DNA from: Streptomyces sp. NBC_01446
GTDB taxonomy: Bacteria; Actinomycetota; Actinomycetes; Streptomycetales; Streptomycetaceae
Direction: 5' to 3'
Length of the DNA: 64,000 bases
Assembly (NCBI RefSeq): GCF_026340095.1
Contig: NZ_JAPEPO010000001.1
Location: forward strand, 6,100,001-6,164,000
Below are positions 27,736 to 36,625 of this stretch, piece after piece. The first letter of the stretch is position 1, and every line of letters begins with the position of its first letter. Both the position numbers and the translations under genes were made by a program. The notes beneath the pieces were generated by a model. The model saw nothing but the letters and a program-made list of their open reading frames with translations, made no database searches and had not been told where the DNA came from.

Positions 27736-28421
27736 GCCTTGAGATGCGTGAGGGATACGGAGGGACGGGACCCGGCGCCATCACGCCGGACGGCTGCGCG
27801 GTCGATCTGTACGCGCGCCTGCCCGTAAGGGAAGAGCCCGACATCATCGCCGCGGCCGTGCCCGCGGGAGCGAGCATTCTCGAACTGGGCAGTGGCGTCG
27901 GCCGGATGACCCACCCCCTCATCGAGCGCGGCTTCACGGTCACGGCCGTGGACGAGTCCGCCGAGATGCTGGAGCGCGTGCGCGGGGCGCGGACGATCTG
28001 CTCGCCGGTCGAGGCGCTGGACGCGGGAGGGACGTTCGACGTGGTGCTGCTCGCGTCGTTCCTCGTGCACGCCGGGGACGTGGCGGTGCGGCAGGGGATG
28101 CTCGACACGTGCCGGCGCCATGTGGCGGACGGGGGCTGCGTACTGATCCAGCGCGAGGGCCCGGACTACCACACGAACCTGCCGCGCGAGCGTGTGGACC
28201 CGAGCGGTTTCACGGTCCGCATCGTGTCCGCGGAGCCCGTCGGGGACGGGGTGAACTCGGTGCGTGCCGAGTACGAGTTCCCCGACGCGGCCTGGACGCA
28301 CACGTTCCTGGCACGGCCCCTGACGCGTGAGCAGTTCGAAGAGGCCCTCGCCCAGGCCGGGTTGAAGGTCGACCGGTATCTCACGGACGACCAGGTGTGG
28401 GTGCGGGCAGTGCCTGCATAA
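27732..28421 (+). CDS. Class I SAM-dependent methyltransferase
   Basis: A 229-residue methyltransferase of the Rossmann type. Motif I SILELGSGVGRMTHPLIERG (residues ~50-69) binds SAM; FTVTAVDESAEMLERVRGA is motif II; FDVVLLASFLVHA is the acidic post-motif. The ATG at 27732 overlaps the preceding acyltransferase stop by four bases. The C-terminal half (WTHTFLARPLTREQFEEAL) resembles small-molecule methyltransferases. Target unknown; coupling to an acyltransferase suggests a two-step modification. Confidence 0.88.
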   Translation: MSLEMREGYGGTGPGAITPDGCAVDLYARLPVREEPDIIAAAVPAGASILELGSGVGRMTHPLIERGFTVTAVDESAEMLERVRGARTICSPVEALDAGGTFDVVLLASFLVHAGDVAVRQGMLDTCRRHVADGGCVLIQREGPDYHTNLPRERVDPSGFTVRIVSAEPVGDGVNSVRAEYEFPDAAWTHTFLARPLTREQFEEALAQAGLKVDRYLTDDQVWVRAVPA

Positions 28422-28518
28422 AGGTGCCGGGCGACCGATGAGTTGCCTGGGGTGCGGCCGTCTACCTCTGTGACAGCCGGACAGCAAGGCCCGGCGCCGA
28501 CTCACCGAGGAGCACCCC

Positions 28519-28968
28519 ATGTCCGAGACCACCGCCCCCGTCGCGACCGCCGCTTCCGCCACCGCCGCCCCGGCCGTCGGCAGGGCCCGCGCCGCCCGCA
28601 TCGCGCTGCGCACGCTCACGGTGCTGCTCGCGCTGTTCTACGGCGTCGCGAGCGCCCTGCCCAAGCTGATCGCGCACCCGTCGGCGGTCGAGTCGTTCGA
28701 CACGATGGGGTGGGGGAGCGCGGCGATGTACATCATCGGCGTCCTCGAACTGGCGGGCGGAATCGCCCTGTTGGTGCCGGTGCTCTCCGGGGTCGCCCCG
28801 ATCGCGCTGAGTGCGCTGATGGCCGGGGCGTTCGTCGTGCAGATGTCCTACTTCGACGGGGAGAACGCGGCGACGCCGCTCATCCTGATCGTCCCGCTGG
28901 CGCTTCTCGCGTGGACACGGCGCCGGAGCAACGCGGATCTGGTCCGCCTCGTCAAGCGCCGGGCGTGA
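28519..28968 (+). CDS. DoxX family membrane protein
   Basis: A 149-residue protein with four hydrophobic segments (ALRTLTVLLALFYGVASALP; MYIIGVLELAGGIALLVPVL; VAPIALSALMAGAFVVQM; PLILIVPLALLAW) and an Ala/Thr-rich N-terminus. The segment GVASALPKLIAHPSAVESF is the DoxX/DoxD pattern. The ATG at 28519 follows GAGGAGC. A strong terminator follows. DoxX proteins are linked to redox or sulfur metabolism in some organisms; here the role is not evident. Confidence 0.85.
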   Translation: MSETTAPVATAASATAAPAVGRARAARIALRTLTVLLALFYGVASALPKLIAHPSAVESFDTMGWGSAAMYIIGVLELAGGIALLVPVLSGVAPIALSALMAGAFVVQMSYFDGENAATPLILIVPLALLAWTRRRSNADLVRLVKRRA

Positions 28969-28981
28969 TCCGCGCGGCCGG

Positions 28982-29017
28982 AGGCTGACCCCGTCGACGT
29001 ACGGGGTCAGCCTTTTT
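28982..29017. terminator. Intrinsic terminator behind doxX, shared with the convergent S4 gene
   Basis: AGGCTGACCCCGT (28982-28994) and ACGGGGTCAGCCT (29001-29013) form a perfect stem with a six-base loop, followed by a T run (29013-29017) in the plus direction. The stem contains the stop codon of the convergent S4 gene. Confidence 0.93.
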
Positions 29018-29549
29018 CGCGTCGGTCCGCGTGATCCTGCGCCGGGGGTACGGGGCCCGCGCCGAACGTCGCGCGCAGCCGGTCCATGTCCCTGCGGTCC
29101 CGCTTCGTCGGGCGGCCCGCGCCGCGGTCGCGGATGGCCACGGGGGCGACGGCGGCGCGCGGCGGGGGCGGCGGGCTGTTGTCCACGTAGCACTCGACGG
29201 CGACAGGGGCGCCCACGCGCTTGCGGATCAGGCGCTTCACGATCACGACCCGCTCGTGCCCGCCGGCCTGCCGCACCCGCACCTCGTCGCCCACGCGCAG
29301 GTTGTACGCGGCCTTCACCCGCTCGCCGTTGACCTTCACATGCCCGCCCCGGCACGCCGTCGCGCCCGCCGAGCGCGTCTTGGCCAGCCGCACGGACCAG
29401 ATCCAGCTGTCGATCCGCACGCTCTCACCGGCGCCGGGACCGGCCGCCCGCGCCGCAGCCGCCGCGTTCGAAGCCGTGTCCGCACCAGTACCCGAACCAG
29501 TACCCGAACCGGAATCCGAGGCGGTGTCCGAAGCAGTATCCGAAGCCAT
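29007..29549 (-). CDS. S4-domain RNA-binding protein (Hsp15-like)
   Basis: A 180-residue RNA-binding protein. The S4 domain starts at VRIDSWIWSVRLAKTRSAG (residue ~44) and includes CRGGHVKVNGERVKAAYNLR, like E. coli heat-shock protein Hsp15, which binds stalled 50S subunits. A basic, Arg-rich tail (GRPTKRDRRDMDRLRATFG) follows. The first ~35 residues are a low-complexity repeat of Ser/Asp/Thr/Ala/Gly (ASDTASDTASDSGSGTGSGT) from an in-frame 12-base-type DNA repeat. It is not part of the fold; a GTG at the V of VRIDSW could be the older start. The gene converges on doxX. Confidence 0.88.
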   Translation of the reverse strand: MASDTASDTASDSGSGTGSGTGADTASNAAAAARAAGPGAGESVRIDSWIWSVRLAKTRSAGATACRGGHVKVNGERVKAAYNLRVGDEVRVRQAGGHERVVIVKRLIRKRVGAPVAVECYVDNSPPPPPRAAVAPVAIRDRGAGRPTKRDRRDMDRLRATFGAGPVPPAQDHADRREKG

Positions 29550-29680
29550 GCCTCGACCTTAGTCCCGGATTGCCCCGATCCGGCGAGGCACCCGGACGCC
29601 ACACGCCACCCCGACGGATAATCCGGACAAAATGCCATGTGTTTCAAGGGCAGTCACGGACAGTGAGGGGTGCGGACGCC

Positions 29681-30205
29681 ATGGACCTGCAAGCCGAAGT
29701 CGACGGCCTGATGGACGGACTCCGCGCCGATCTGGAGCGGCTCGCCGCCATCCCGTCCATCGCCTTCCCCGGCTTCCCGGCCGAACCCGTGCGGGAGGCG
29801 CACGACCTGCTGGTCGGGCTGCTCGGGGACGCCGGTGTCGACCGCGTCGAGCGGATCGACCCGCCCGGCACCGCCCCCGTCGTCTTCGGCGAGATCCCGC
29901 CGCCGACGCCGGACGCGCCGACCGTCCTGCTCCACTCGCGCTACGACGTCCGGCCCGCCGGTGACGAGAAGCTCTGAACGTCCCCGCCCTTCGAGCCGGC
30001 CCCCGTCGAGGGCGGACTGCGGGCGCGCGGCATCGCCGACGACAAGGCGAACGTCATCGCGCACCTGAGCATGCTGCGGGCCTTCAAGGGCCGCCCGCCC
30101 CTCGGCGTCGAGACCGTCTTCTCCGAGCTGCGCAGTACCGTCGTCGCGATGTGCGCGTTCGTCCGCGAGTACGCCGCCGGCTTCCGCGCCGGAACCGCCT
30201 CATGA
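29681..30205 (+). pseudogene. Broken M20-family peptidase
   Basis: From ATG 29681 the product begins like an M20 dipeptidase: VDGLMDGLRADLERLAAIPS, later PTVLLHSRYDVRP, where the metal-binding site normally reads HYDVxP (here S before R, so even this site is altered). A TGA at 29975-29977 stands where homologues have the Trp of 'LWxSPPFEP'. The frame then continues with SPPFEPAPVEGGLRARGIAD and DDKANVIAHLSMLRAFKGRP, but jumps after GVET to ~30 unrelated or C-terminal-like residues and ends at 30205. Only 174 codons remain of a normal ~450, so a large internal, frame-preserving deletion accompanies the nonsense codon. The final TGA overlaps the start of the carrier gene, showing they were one operon. 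Confidence 0.85.
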
Positions 30206-31734
30206 GTGCGCCCACCGACACGGAGGCGCCCCAACAGCCGCAGCCGACAGGCAAGTTCACCTTCCCGAGTGCCCTGACCGTCCTCGCGATCGTCACGATC
30301 GCCGTCTGGGCGCTCGCCTTCCTCATCCCCTCGGGCCGGTACAACCGCGACGACTCGGGCGCCCCCGTCCAGGGCACGTACCACCGCGTCGACTCCGGGC
30401 AGTCCTTGGTCGACCGCCTCGACGACCTGTTCCTGTCCCCGGTCAACGGCCTCTACGGCATCCAGGACACCAAGACGTCCCTGGTGGCCCCCGACAACAC
30501 CGGCGACCTGTACGGCAGCGCGGGCGTCTTCCTCTTCGTGCTCGCCATCGGCGCCTTCATCACCGTCGTCTTCGCGACCGGGGCCCTCGACCGCGGCATC
30601 GGAAGACTCGCCCACCGGCTGCGCGACCGGGGCGCGCTGCTCATCGCGGGCGTCATGGTGGTCTTCTCGGTCCTCGGCACCGTCGAGGGCTTCGCCGAGG
30701 AGACCCTCGGGTTCTACGGCCTGGTCGTGCCGTTGATGCTCGCACTCGGCTACGACCGCATGACCGCCGTCGGCGCGATCATCCTCGGCGCGGGGATCGG
30801 GGTGCTGTGCTCGACGGTCAACCCGTTCGCCACCGGCGTCGCCTCGTCCGCCGCCGACATCTCGCTCGGCGACGGCATCATCCTGCGCTTCCTCATGTGG
30901 ATCGTGCTGACCGCCGTCACGGTCACCTACGTCATCCGCTACGCGAAGCGCGTACAGACGGACCCCGAGCGGTCCCTGTCGGGGTTCCTGCCCGGGGACC
31001 GCGACCAGGAGGAGGCCGAGGCCCACGCGGTCGAGGTGCCGAAGCTGACCGGCCTGCACAAGGCGGTCCTCACCGTCACCGCCCTCGTGTTCGCCTTCAT
31101 GATCTTCTCGGTCGTGCCGTGGTCGAGCGCCCTCACCGGGAAGGCCGATGCGACGCCGTACGGCTTCGAACTCGGCTGGTCATTCCCTCGGTTGGCGGCA
31201 CTGTTCCTCGTCGCGGCCGTGCTCGTCGGCGTCGTGGCGCATCTGGGGGAGCAGAGACTCGGCTCGACGATCATCCAGGGCGCGGCCGACTTCATCTCAC
31301 CCGCGCTCGTCATCCTGCTCGCCCGCGGAGTCACCGTGATCATGAACAACTCGAAGATCACCGACACGGTCCTGCACTCCATCGAGGGCGTCGTGAAGGG
31401 CACCTCGTCCGGCATTTTCGCGATCATCGTCTTCGTCGTGAACCTGCCGCTCGCCTTCCTCATCCCCTCGACCTCGGGCCACGCCACCCTCGCGATGCCG
31501 ATCCTCGCGCCGCTCGCCGACTTCGCGGGCGTCTCGCGCGCGGTCGTCGTCACCGCGTGGCAGGCCGCCAGCGGCTGGATGAACCTGTGGGTGCCGACCA
31601 CGGCCGTGACGATCGGCGGCGTGGCTCTCGCCAAGGTCGGCTACGACAAGTACCTGCGCTTCATCTGGCCGCTGCTGGCCATCCTGTTCGTGCTGATCTG
31701 CGGGTTCGTGGCGGCGGGGGCGGCGTGGACGTGA
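30202..31734 (+). CDS. YfcC-family membrane carrier (C4-dicarboxylate/basic amino acid type)
   Basis: A 510-residue integral membrane protein with about 12 spans, of the YfcC / DcuC-related family. It opens FTFPSALTVLAIVTIAVWAL then FLIPSGRY, the usual start, and has the re-entrant family motif FLIPSTSGHATLAMPILAPL near the C-terminus. The start is the ATG at 30202, which overlaps the stop of the broken M20 peptidase gene. In intact operons a peptidase next to a YfcC carrier suggests uptake of a peptide or amino acid and its hydrolysis. The carrier itself shows no damage; its reading frame is intact although its partner is lost. Substrate unproven. Confidence 0.9.
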   Translation: MSAPTDTEAPQQPQPTGKFTFPSALTVLAIVTIAVWALAFLIPSGRYNRDDSGAPVQGTYHRVDSGQSLVDRLDDLFLSPVNGLYGIQDTKTSLVAPDNTGDLYGSAGVFLFVLAIGAFITVVFATGALDRGIGRLAHRLRDRGALLIAGVMVVFSVLGTVEGFAEETLGFYGLVVPLMLALGYDRMTAVGAIILGAGIGVLCSTVNPFATGVASSAADISLGDGIILRFLMWIVLTAVTVTYVIRYAKRVQTDPERSLSGFLPGDRDQEEAEAHAVEVPKLTGLHKAVLTVTALVFAFMIFSVVPWSSALTGKADATPYGFELGWSFPRLAALFLVAAVLVGVVAHLGEQRLGSTIIQGAADFISPALVILLARGVTVIMNNSKITDTVLHSIEGVVKGTSSGIFAIIVFVVNLPLAFLIPSTSGHATLAMPILAPLADFAGVSRAVVVTAWQAASGWMNLWVPTTAVTIGGVALAKVGYDKYLRFIWPLLAILFVLICGFVAAGAAWT

Positions 31735-31764
31735 CGGGTACGCGTTCCTTCGGGCCTTCGGCCG

Positions 31765-32196
31765 TCAGCGGCGCGTGCGGCGGCGGGTCCGTTCACCGGG
31801 GGTCTCGATGAACTGGAGCTCCAGGGCGGCCGGGGCCGCGGCGATCCCGGGGCCGCCCGCCTCGGCCCAGCGCAGGATCTCGTCCGTCGCGTCGTCGCCC
31901 ATCGACCAGCCCACCCACGCCGGGCGTCCGCCCCGCCGCCGGCCCTCGCCCGACGGCTGCACCACCATGACGTTCGCCTGGTCGCACGGGCCCAGACAGT
32001 CCGTCACCCGCACCGCGACCGCCCCACCGGACGCGGCGGCCGCGGCCCGCAGCCGCTCCAACTGCCACGCGTGGTCATAGCCGGGGTACTTCGCCGTGTT
32101 GCCGCAGCAGCAGCCCCTGCACACCACGAGGGTGCAGGGCCGGGTGCGGGCGGCACCGATCACGGAACGGGTGGGTCGGGCGGGTCGAGCGGGCAC
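31765..32196 (-). CDS. (2Fe-2S) thioredoxin-like ferredoxin
   Basis: A 143-residue soluble protein with the cysteine pattern of thioredoxin-fold [2Fe-2S] ferredoxins: VVCRGCCCGNT near residue 25 and TDCLGPCDQANVMVVQPS later. I choose GTG 32196 since AAGGAG lies four bases upstream; a GTG at 32220 has no ribosome site. It converges on the carrier gene with 30 bases between. It probably carries electrons for a reductase not in this window. Confidence 0.86.
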   Translation of the reverse strand: MPARPARPTRSVIGAARTRPCTLVVCRGCCCGNTAKYPGYDHAWQLERLRAAAAASGGAVAVRVTDCLGPCDQANVMVVQPSGEGRRRGGRPAWVGWSMGDDATDEILRWAEAGGPGIAAAPAALELQFIETPGERTRRRTRR

Positions 32197-32337
32197 AGAA
32201 CTCCTTGTCCGGGCGGGCACAGAACGCGTTACGTACCGAGCGATTCTCCGTCATGTACGCGTCCGCCCCCAAGTACGTGCCCCGGGCGCCCCGTAATGGA
32301 GTCGCCTGTCCTCGCGCACCGTCGATAGCGTGGCCCC

Positions 32338-33120
32338 ATGCCCGCCGCGCACGAAGTCATGACCGATCGCGTCTTCCTCGGCCACGTCGCCGACCGGCTC
32401 GCCGCACTACCAGGTGTGCGCGCCGTCGCGCTCGGCGGATCGCGGGCCCAGGGCACTCAACGCCCCGACAGCGACTGGGACTTCGCGATCTACTACCGGG
32501 GTGGTTTCCAGCCGGACGACCTGCGGGGCGTCGGGTGGGAGGGGGAGGTCTCCGCGATCGGTGGGTGGGGCGGCGGGGTCTTCAACGGCGGGGCCTGGCT
32601 GACCGTCGACGGGCGGCGCGTCGACGTCCACTACCGCGATCTCGACGTGGTGGAAGGGGAGTTGACCGAGGCCGAGCGGGGGCGCGTCCGCTGGGAGCCC
32701 CTGATGTTCCATCTGGCCGGGATCCCGACCTACCTCGTCGTCGCCGAGCTCGCCGTCAACCAAGTGCTGCGCGGTTCGGCGCCCCGGCCTGACGGCTACC
32801 CCGCGGCGCTGCGGAAGGCGGCCCCCGAGATGTGGTGGGGACGCGCCCTGGGCACGCTCCAGTACGCCAAGGCCAACAACGCGCCCCGGGGCGGCAGGGC
32901 CGAGGTGCACGGAGCGGTCGCCGTGGCCGCAATGTCGGCCGCCCACGCCGTACTCGCCGCGCGCGGCGCCTGGGTCACCAACGAGAAGCGGCTCCTGGAG
33001 CGCGCGGGGCTGCTGGGCGTGCACAGCCTGCTTGCAGGGGCATCGGGCGACCTGGCCGACGTGGTCGACCGGACTCAGCTCCTCCTGGAGAGCGCCGTCG
33101 ATTCCGCGCGCAGGAGCTGA
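32338..33120 (+). CDS. Nucleotidyltransferase-domain protein
   Basis: A 260-residue protein of the polymerase-beta nucleotidyltransferase fold. The signature is VRAVALGGSRAQGTQRPDSD followed by WDFAIYY: the GGS motif plus a D-x-D metal-binding pair (residues ~35-52). A third acid is likely in RRVDVHYRD. The C-terminal helical half may bind substrate, as in aminoglycoside or protein-modifying nucleotidyltransferases. ATG at 32338 lacks a clear ribosome site, while TAGCGT lies about six bases before it, so it may be leaderless; an ATG at 32359 is possible. Its end overlaps the convergent ligase-like gene by 46 bases. Substrate unknown. Confidence 0.85.
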   Translation: MPAAHEVMTDRVFLGHVADRLAALPGVRAVALGGSRAQGTQRPDSDWDFAIYYRGGFQPDDLRGVGWEGEVSAIGGWGGGVFNGGAWLTVDGRRVDVHYRDLDVVEGELTEAERGRVRWEPLMFHLAGIPTYLVVAELAVNQVLRGSAPRPDGYPAALRKAAPEMWWGRALGTLQYAKANNAPRGGRAEVHGAVAVAAMSAAHAVLAARGAWVTNEKRLLERAGLLGVHSLLAGASGDLADVVDRTQLLLESAVDSARRS

Positions 33121-33722
33121 GCGGGCGACGCCGGCCGTACAGGCCGGGCGGGCGGGATCAGGGGTGCAGGCTGCGCGGGTGAGCGCCCCAACTTGTACAC
33201 CGCCCTGTCCTCCCACACCCGCCCGTCCGTCACGATCAGGTGCACCGACCCGACGCGCGCCGTCACCGGCAGCATGGGTCGCAGTTCCCGCTCCAGCGCG
33301 TCGTACGCCGCCTCGTACGTCCCGGGTCCCTCGTCGTTCGCGAGCGTGAGGTGGGGGTCCAGACCCTCCGGCCCGAACACGCCCCGGTAGGGGACCGCCT
33401 CCGGCCAGCGCTCCCGCAAGGACTTCGTGAGGGCGTGGACGGGGTCCTCGGGGGCGGGCGGGAGATAGAGGACACCCGGGTAGCGGCGGAACTCCGCGAA
33501 CGTCAGGTCGAACGGGTCCCGGTCCGCGAACAGCGCCGACAACTCGGCGTGGACCTCCGGCATGATCCGCGCGGCGGGGAGAAAGGGGTACAGCACCGTG
33601 ATGTGGGCCGGGAACGGCGCCCGCACGAAGGCGTCCGCCTCCGGGATCCGAATCGTCAGGGCCGTGTCGCCGGGCACGTCCGGCCAGCCGTCCTCGCTGC
33701 TCACGGCGCGCAATCCTGCCAT
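33075..33722 (-). CDS. 2'-5' RNA ligase / cyclic phosphodiesterase-like protein
   Basis: A 215-residue protein of the 2H phosphoesterase superfamily. The two H-x-T/S motifs are FPAHITVLYPFLP (residue ~39) and DPHLTLANDEGPG (~123), which form the active site in this fold. The fold acts on 2',3'-cyclic phosphates or ADP-ribose cyclic phosphates. The ATG at 33722 has GGGTGG upstream; a GTG eight codons in is an alternative. The last 46 bases overlap the end of the nucleotidyltransferase gene on the other strand. Confidence 0.84.
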   Translation of the reverse strand: MAGLRAVSSEDGWPDVPGDTALTIRIPEADAFVRAPFPAHITVLYPFLPAARIMPEVHAELSALFADRDPFDLTFAEFRRYPGVLYLPPAPEDPVHALTKSLRERWPEAVPYRGVFGPEGLDPHLTLANDEGPGTYEAAYDALERELRPMLPVTARVGSVHLIVTDGRVWEDRAVYKLGRSPAQPAPLIPPARPVRPASPAQLLRAESTALSRRS

Positions 33723-33910
33723 GGCGCCACCCGGGTGACCTGCGCCGGGCCCGTTCCGAGGAGTTCCCGCACGAAGTCCCGCACATCGTCACATCGTGGA
33801 AACGCGCACGTACCTTTCCCTCCGGATACGCCACCTATCGTTGACGCATCAGCCCAGGCCGACGTCGTCCCGCGGCACACCCCCGCCCCGGACCCGCCGA
33901 CAGGAGCACC

Positions 33911-35776
33911 GTGCGCACCATCCTCCACCCCCTTCCGCCCTGGCTAGGCCACGCATTGCGCGCCCAGCGCGGCCCCGTCCCATGGAGCGCCGTCGTGCGC
34001 GGCGCACTCGCCGCCGGGCCGCTCCTCGTCGCGGCCCTGCTCGCAGGCCGTCCCTCCGCCGGGGTGCTCGCCGCGCTCGGTGCCATGTTCGCGGGAATCA
34101 ACGACCGGCCCGGCAGCCGTCGCGCCGCGGTGCCCCGGATCGGGGTCCCTGCCCTGGTCGGTGCGGGCGGACTGGCCCTCGGTACGTGGGTCGGCGCGCA
34201 TGCCGGTTCCGTCGCGCTGGTCGGCGTGTTCGCGCTGCTCGGGTTCGCGGGCGGCGCCCTCAGCGCCGTCGGGCCGATCGCGTCCGCCTGCGGAACACAA
34301 CTCCTCGTCGCCGTCGCGATCGGTGCGGGCATGCCGCTGCCGGAGGCCGGCTGGCAGCGGGCCCTGCTGTTCCTCGCGGGCGCAGGCTGGCTCCTCGTGC
34401 TGCGCGGCGTGCTGCCGTCGCCGAGTGCGGCAGGTGCGTACCGTTTCGACGGTGAACGCGCAGCCGTCGCCCAGGTGTACGCGGCCGTCGCCGGGCTCGT
34501 CGACGCGGCGGGCTCACCCCGGGCCACCGCACAACGCGCCGCTCTGACCGCCGCGCTCGATCACGCGCAGGACGCCCTGTCCGGACCGCGTCTGCGCCGG
34601 TTCGCGGGCTCCCGTGAAGAGCGCCGCCTCCATGCGCAGTACGCCGCCGCCCTGCCGCTCGGCGAGGCGGCCACCGCCCTCGCCTGGGCGGGAAGCCCCC
34701 TCCCTGCCCGCGCGTCGGAGGGCCTGTGGCGCCTCGCCGACGCCGTCCGCACCGCGCAGCCGTGCGGCCCGCTGCCCGCACCCGCCCGCTCCGACGCGGC
34801 CCTGCGCGCGCTGGACGAGGCACTGCTGCACGCGGCCGTGGCCTTCGACGGACCCGTACGTGTCCGGACCCGTAGCGCCCAGGTCCCTGTCACCGTGAGT
34901 GCCACCGGCCTCGACGGCCGGCCGCGTGACGCCGGGCACCAGCCGCTGCACACCCGCCCCCGCACCCCCGTCACCGCCCTGCGCAGAGTCGTCGGCCCCG
35001 CCGGGCGCGAGTACGGGATCCGGGTGGCGCTCTGCTTCGGGGCCGGTGCCGCCGTCGCCCAGCTCCTCCACAACGCCCACTGGTACTGGCTGCCCGCGAC
35101 CGCCGTCTTCCTCGTCAAGCCGGACCTCGGGCCGCTCGCCTCGCGCGTGCTGTGCCGGGCGTTCGGGACGGTGTTCGGAGCGGCGCTCTTCGCGGGGCTC
35201 GCTGCACTGCTGCCCGGCCCCGCCGGGCCCGTCGCGCTCGTGGTGCTCGGCGGCGCGCTGATTCCCGTGGGCACACGGCACTTCGCCGCCCAGACTGCCG
35301 TCGTGACCGTCTTCGTGCTGTCCCTCGTGATGGTGGGCGGAGAACCACAGATGGCCCTGGCCCGGATCGGGGAAACGCTGCTCGCGTGCGCGATCGTGCT
35401 CTTCGTGGGCCACCTGCCGCTGCCTGTGCCGGGCCGTGGCGGCGGTGCTGTCCGTATGCGCCTGACCACCGCCGGCGAGGCCGCGCAGGCCTACGTTCTC
35501 CATGTGCTCAGCGGGTCCGACGACCGCGCCGGACGGTGGACGCTGCGCCGCGAGGCGTACCGCGCACTCGCCGAGGCGCGCACCGCGATCGACCTCGCCG
35601 CCGCCGAACTTCCCCCGCTCGCCCGGCACACGGCCGGCACGGAGGACGTAGCCGTCACCCTCGAAGCCCTCGTCGACACGACCACGTCCTGCGCCGTGCA
35701 CCTTGACGACACGGGCCGCGTCCCGGAGCAGCACGCCGAACGGATCGACGCGCTGCTCGCGGAACTCACCGCCTGA
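33911..35776 (+). CDS. FUSC-family membrane exporter
   Basis: A 621-residue membrane protein of the fusaric acid resistance / aromatic acid exporter (FUSC) superfamily. It has two bundles of hydrophobic segments: one near residues 25-170 (LAAGPLLVAALLAGRPSAGV, GVFALLGFAGGALSAVG) and a second at ~380-510 (YGIRVALCFGAGAAVAQLLH and ALFAGLAALLPGPAGPVALV), separated by a soluble helical part. The second bundle includes the FUSC segment HWYWLPATAVFLVKPDLG. GTG start at 33911 after CAGGAGCACC. The 190 bases upstream hold no convincing gene. It ends 9 bases before the convergent protease gene. It probably exports organic acids or drugs. Confidence 0.88.
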   Translation: MRTILHPLPPWLGHALRAQRGPVPWSAVVRGALAAGPLLVAALLAGRPSAGVLAALGAMFAGINDRPGSRRAAVPRIGVPALVGAGGLALGTWVGAHAGSVALVGVFALLGFAGGALSAVGPIASACGTQLLVAVAIGAGMPLPEAGWQRALLFLAGAGWLLVLRGVLPSPSAAGAYRFDGERAAVAQVYAAVAGLVDAAGSPRATAQRAALTAALDHAQDALSGPRLRRFAGSREERRLHAQYAAALPLGEAATALAWAGSPLPARASEGLWRLADAVRTAQPCGPLPAPARSDAALRALDEALLHAAVAFDGPVRVRTRSAQVPVTVSATGLDGRPRDAGHQPLHTRPRTPVTALRRVVGPAGREYGIRVALCFGAGAAVAQLLHNAHWYWLPATAVFLVKPDLGPLASRVLCRAFGTVFGAALFAGLAALLPGPAGPVALVVLGGALIPVGTRHFAAQTAVVTVFVLSLVMVGGEPQMALARIGETLLACAIVLFVGHLPLPVPGRGGGAVRMRLTTAGEAAQAYVLHVLSGSDDRAGRWTLRREAYRALAEARTAIDLAAAELPPLARHTAGTEDVAVTLEALVDTTTSCAVHLDDTGRVPEQHAERIDALLAELTA

Positions 35777-35785
35777 GAAAGAGAG

Positions 35786-36625
35786 TTACGGCTTCGGGAG
35801 CTCGCAGCCCGCAGCGCTCAGGTCGATCTTGTTGCCGATCCCGACGCACGGCACGATCCCGTACGTCTCCTGCGCGTAGTTGATGCCCTTGCGGACCGTG
35901 ACGGTGCCGTTCTCGTCGACCTCGCACGGGTTGTTGTCCGTGCAGCGGGCGCCGTCCTCGTTGCCCGTGTTGTTGACCGCGACGACCTTGCCGGACGCCT
36001 GGTCGACGACGGGGGAGCCCGAGGTGCCGCCGATCGTGTTGCACGTCGAGGTGTAGCGGACCGAGTCCTTCCAGGTCCACTCGCCCTCCTTGAGGCGGTA
36101 CGCGAAGCCGTCGATGTTGCAGCTGTAGGTCTTCTTCCAGTAGCCGGACACGACCGTGATGGCCGTGCCCGCCGTGGGGTGCGAGGCCGACAGTTCGAGG
36201 GCCTTGATGCCGTACGAGCTCTCGATCTGCTCGTAGGTGCTGGTGAGTTGGTAGAGCGAGACGTCCGTGTCCGTCATCGTGCCGTACGCGATCTTGTCCG
36301 CGCGCAGCGTCGCGACCTTGCTGCCCGCGGAGTTGAGCAGGCTGAAGGTGCGGGACGACGGCTGGTCGACGACGACCTCGCCCGGGCCGGGGAAACCGCT
36401 CTCGAGGCAGTGCCCGTTGGACATGACCAGGGCCGGGTCCGTGGGCTGTGAGTCCGGCACGCGGACGACCGACCCGGAGCAGTTGCTGAGCGCCACCGTC
36501 CCGGCGAAGCTGACCGCCTTGGCCTTGGCCTTGACCTCGTGCTGGGCTCCGACTGCCGTGGCGGGCGCGGCTGTTGCTCCTATGAGGAGCAGGCCGAACA
36601 CCGCACCGACGAGAGGCTTGTTCAT
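35786..36625 (-). CDS. Secreted trypsin-like serine protease
   Basis: A 279-residue exported protease of the trypsin/V8 fold. The signal peptide is MNKPLVGAVFGLLLIGATAA ending at AVGA. The catalytic triad can be assigned: His72 in MSNGHCLES, Asp120 in TDTDVSLYQL, and Ser203 in GGTSGSPVVDQ. Several cysteines (SNCSGS, SCNIDG, TSTCNTI) suggest disulfides. The ATG at 36625 is preceded by GAGAGGACC. Before it lie about 210 bases of relatively AT-rich control DNA that may also have carried the promoter of the DUF899 gene before the insertion element arrived. Substrate unknown. Confidence 0.93.
   Translation of the reverse strand: MNKPLVGAVFGLLLIGATAAPATAVGAQHEVKAKAKAVSFAGTVALSNCSGSVVRVPDSQPTDPALVMSNGHCLESGFPGPGEVVVDQPSSRTFSLLNSAGSKVATLRADKIAYGTMTDTDVSLYQLTSTYEQIESSYGIKALELSASHPTAGTAITVVSGYWKKTYSCNIDGFAYRLKEGEWTWKDSVRYTSTCNTIGGTSGSPVVDQASGKVVAVNNTGNEDGARCTDNNPCEVDENGTVTVRKGINYAQETYGIVPCVGIGNKIDLSAAGCELPKP

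Noticed and set aside
29975..29977. Selenocysteine or readthrough at the TGA in the M20 gene
   Set aside because: Homologues have Trp here, and the frame has also lost about 250 codons and altered the metal site, so decay is the simpler reading.
33701..33928. 75-codon minus-strand frame upstream of the 2H phosphoesterase gene
   Set aside because: It overlaps the ends of two neighbours, has no ribosome site and shows no familiar sequence.
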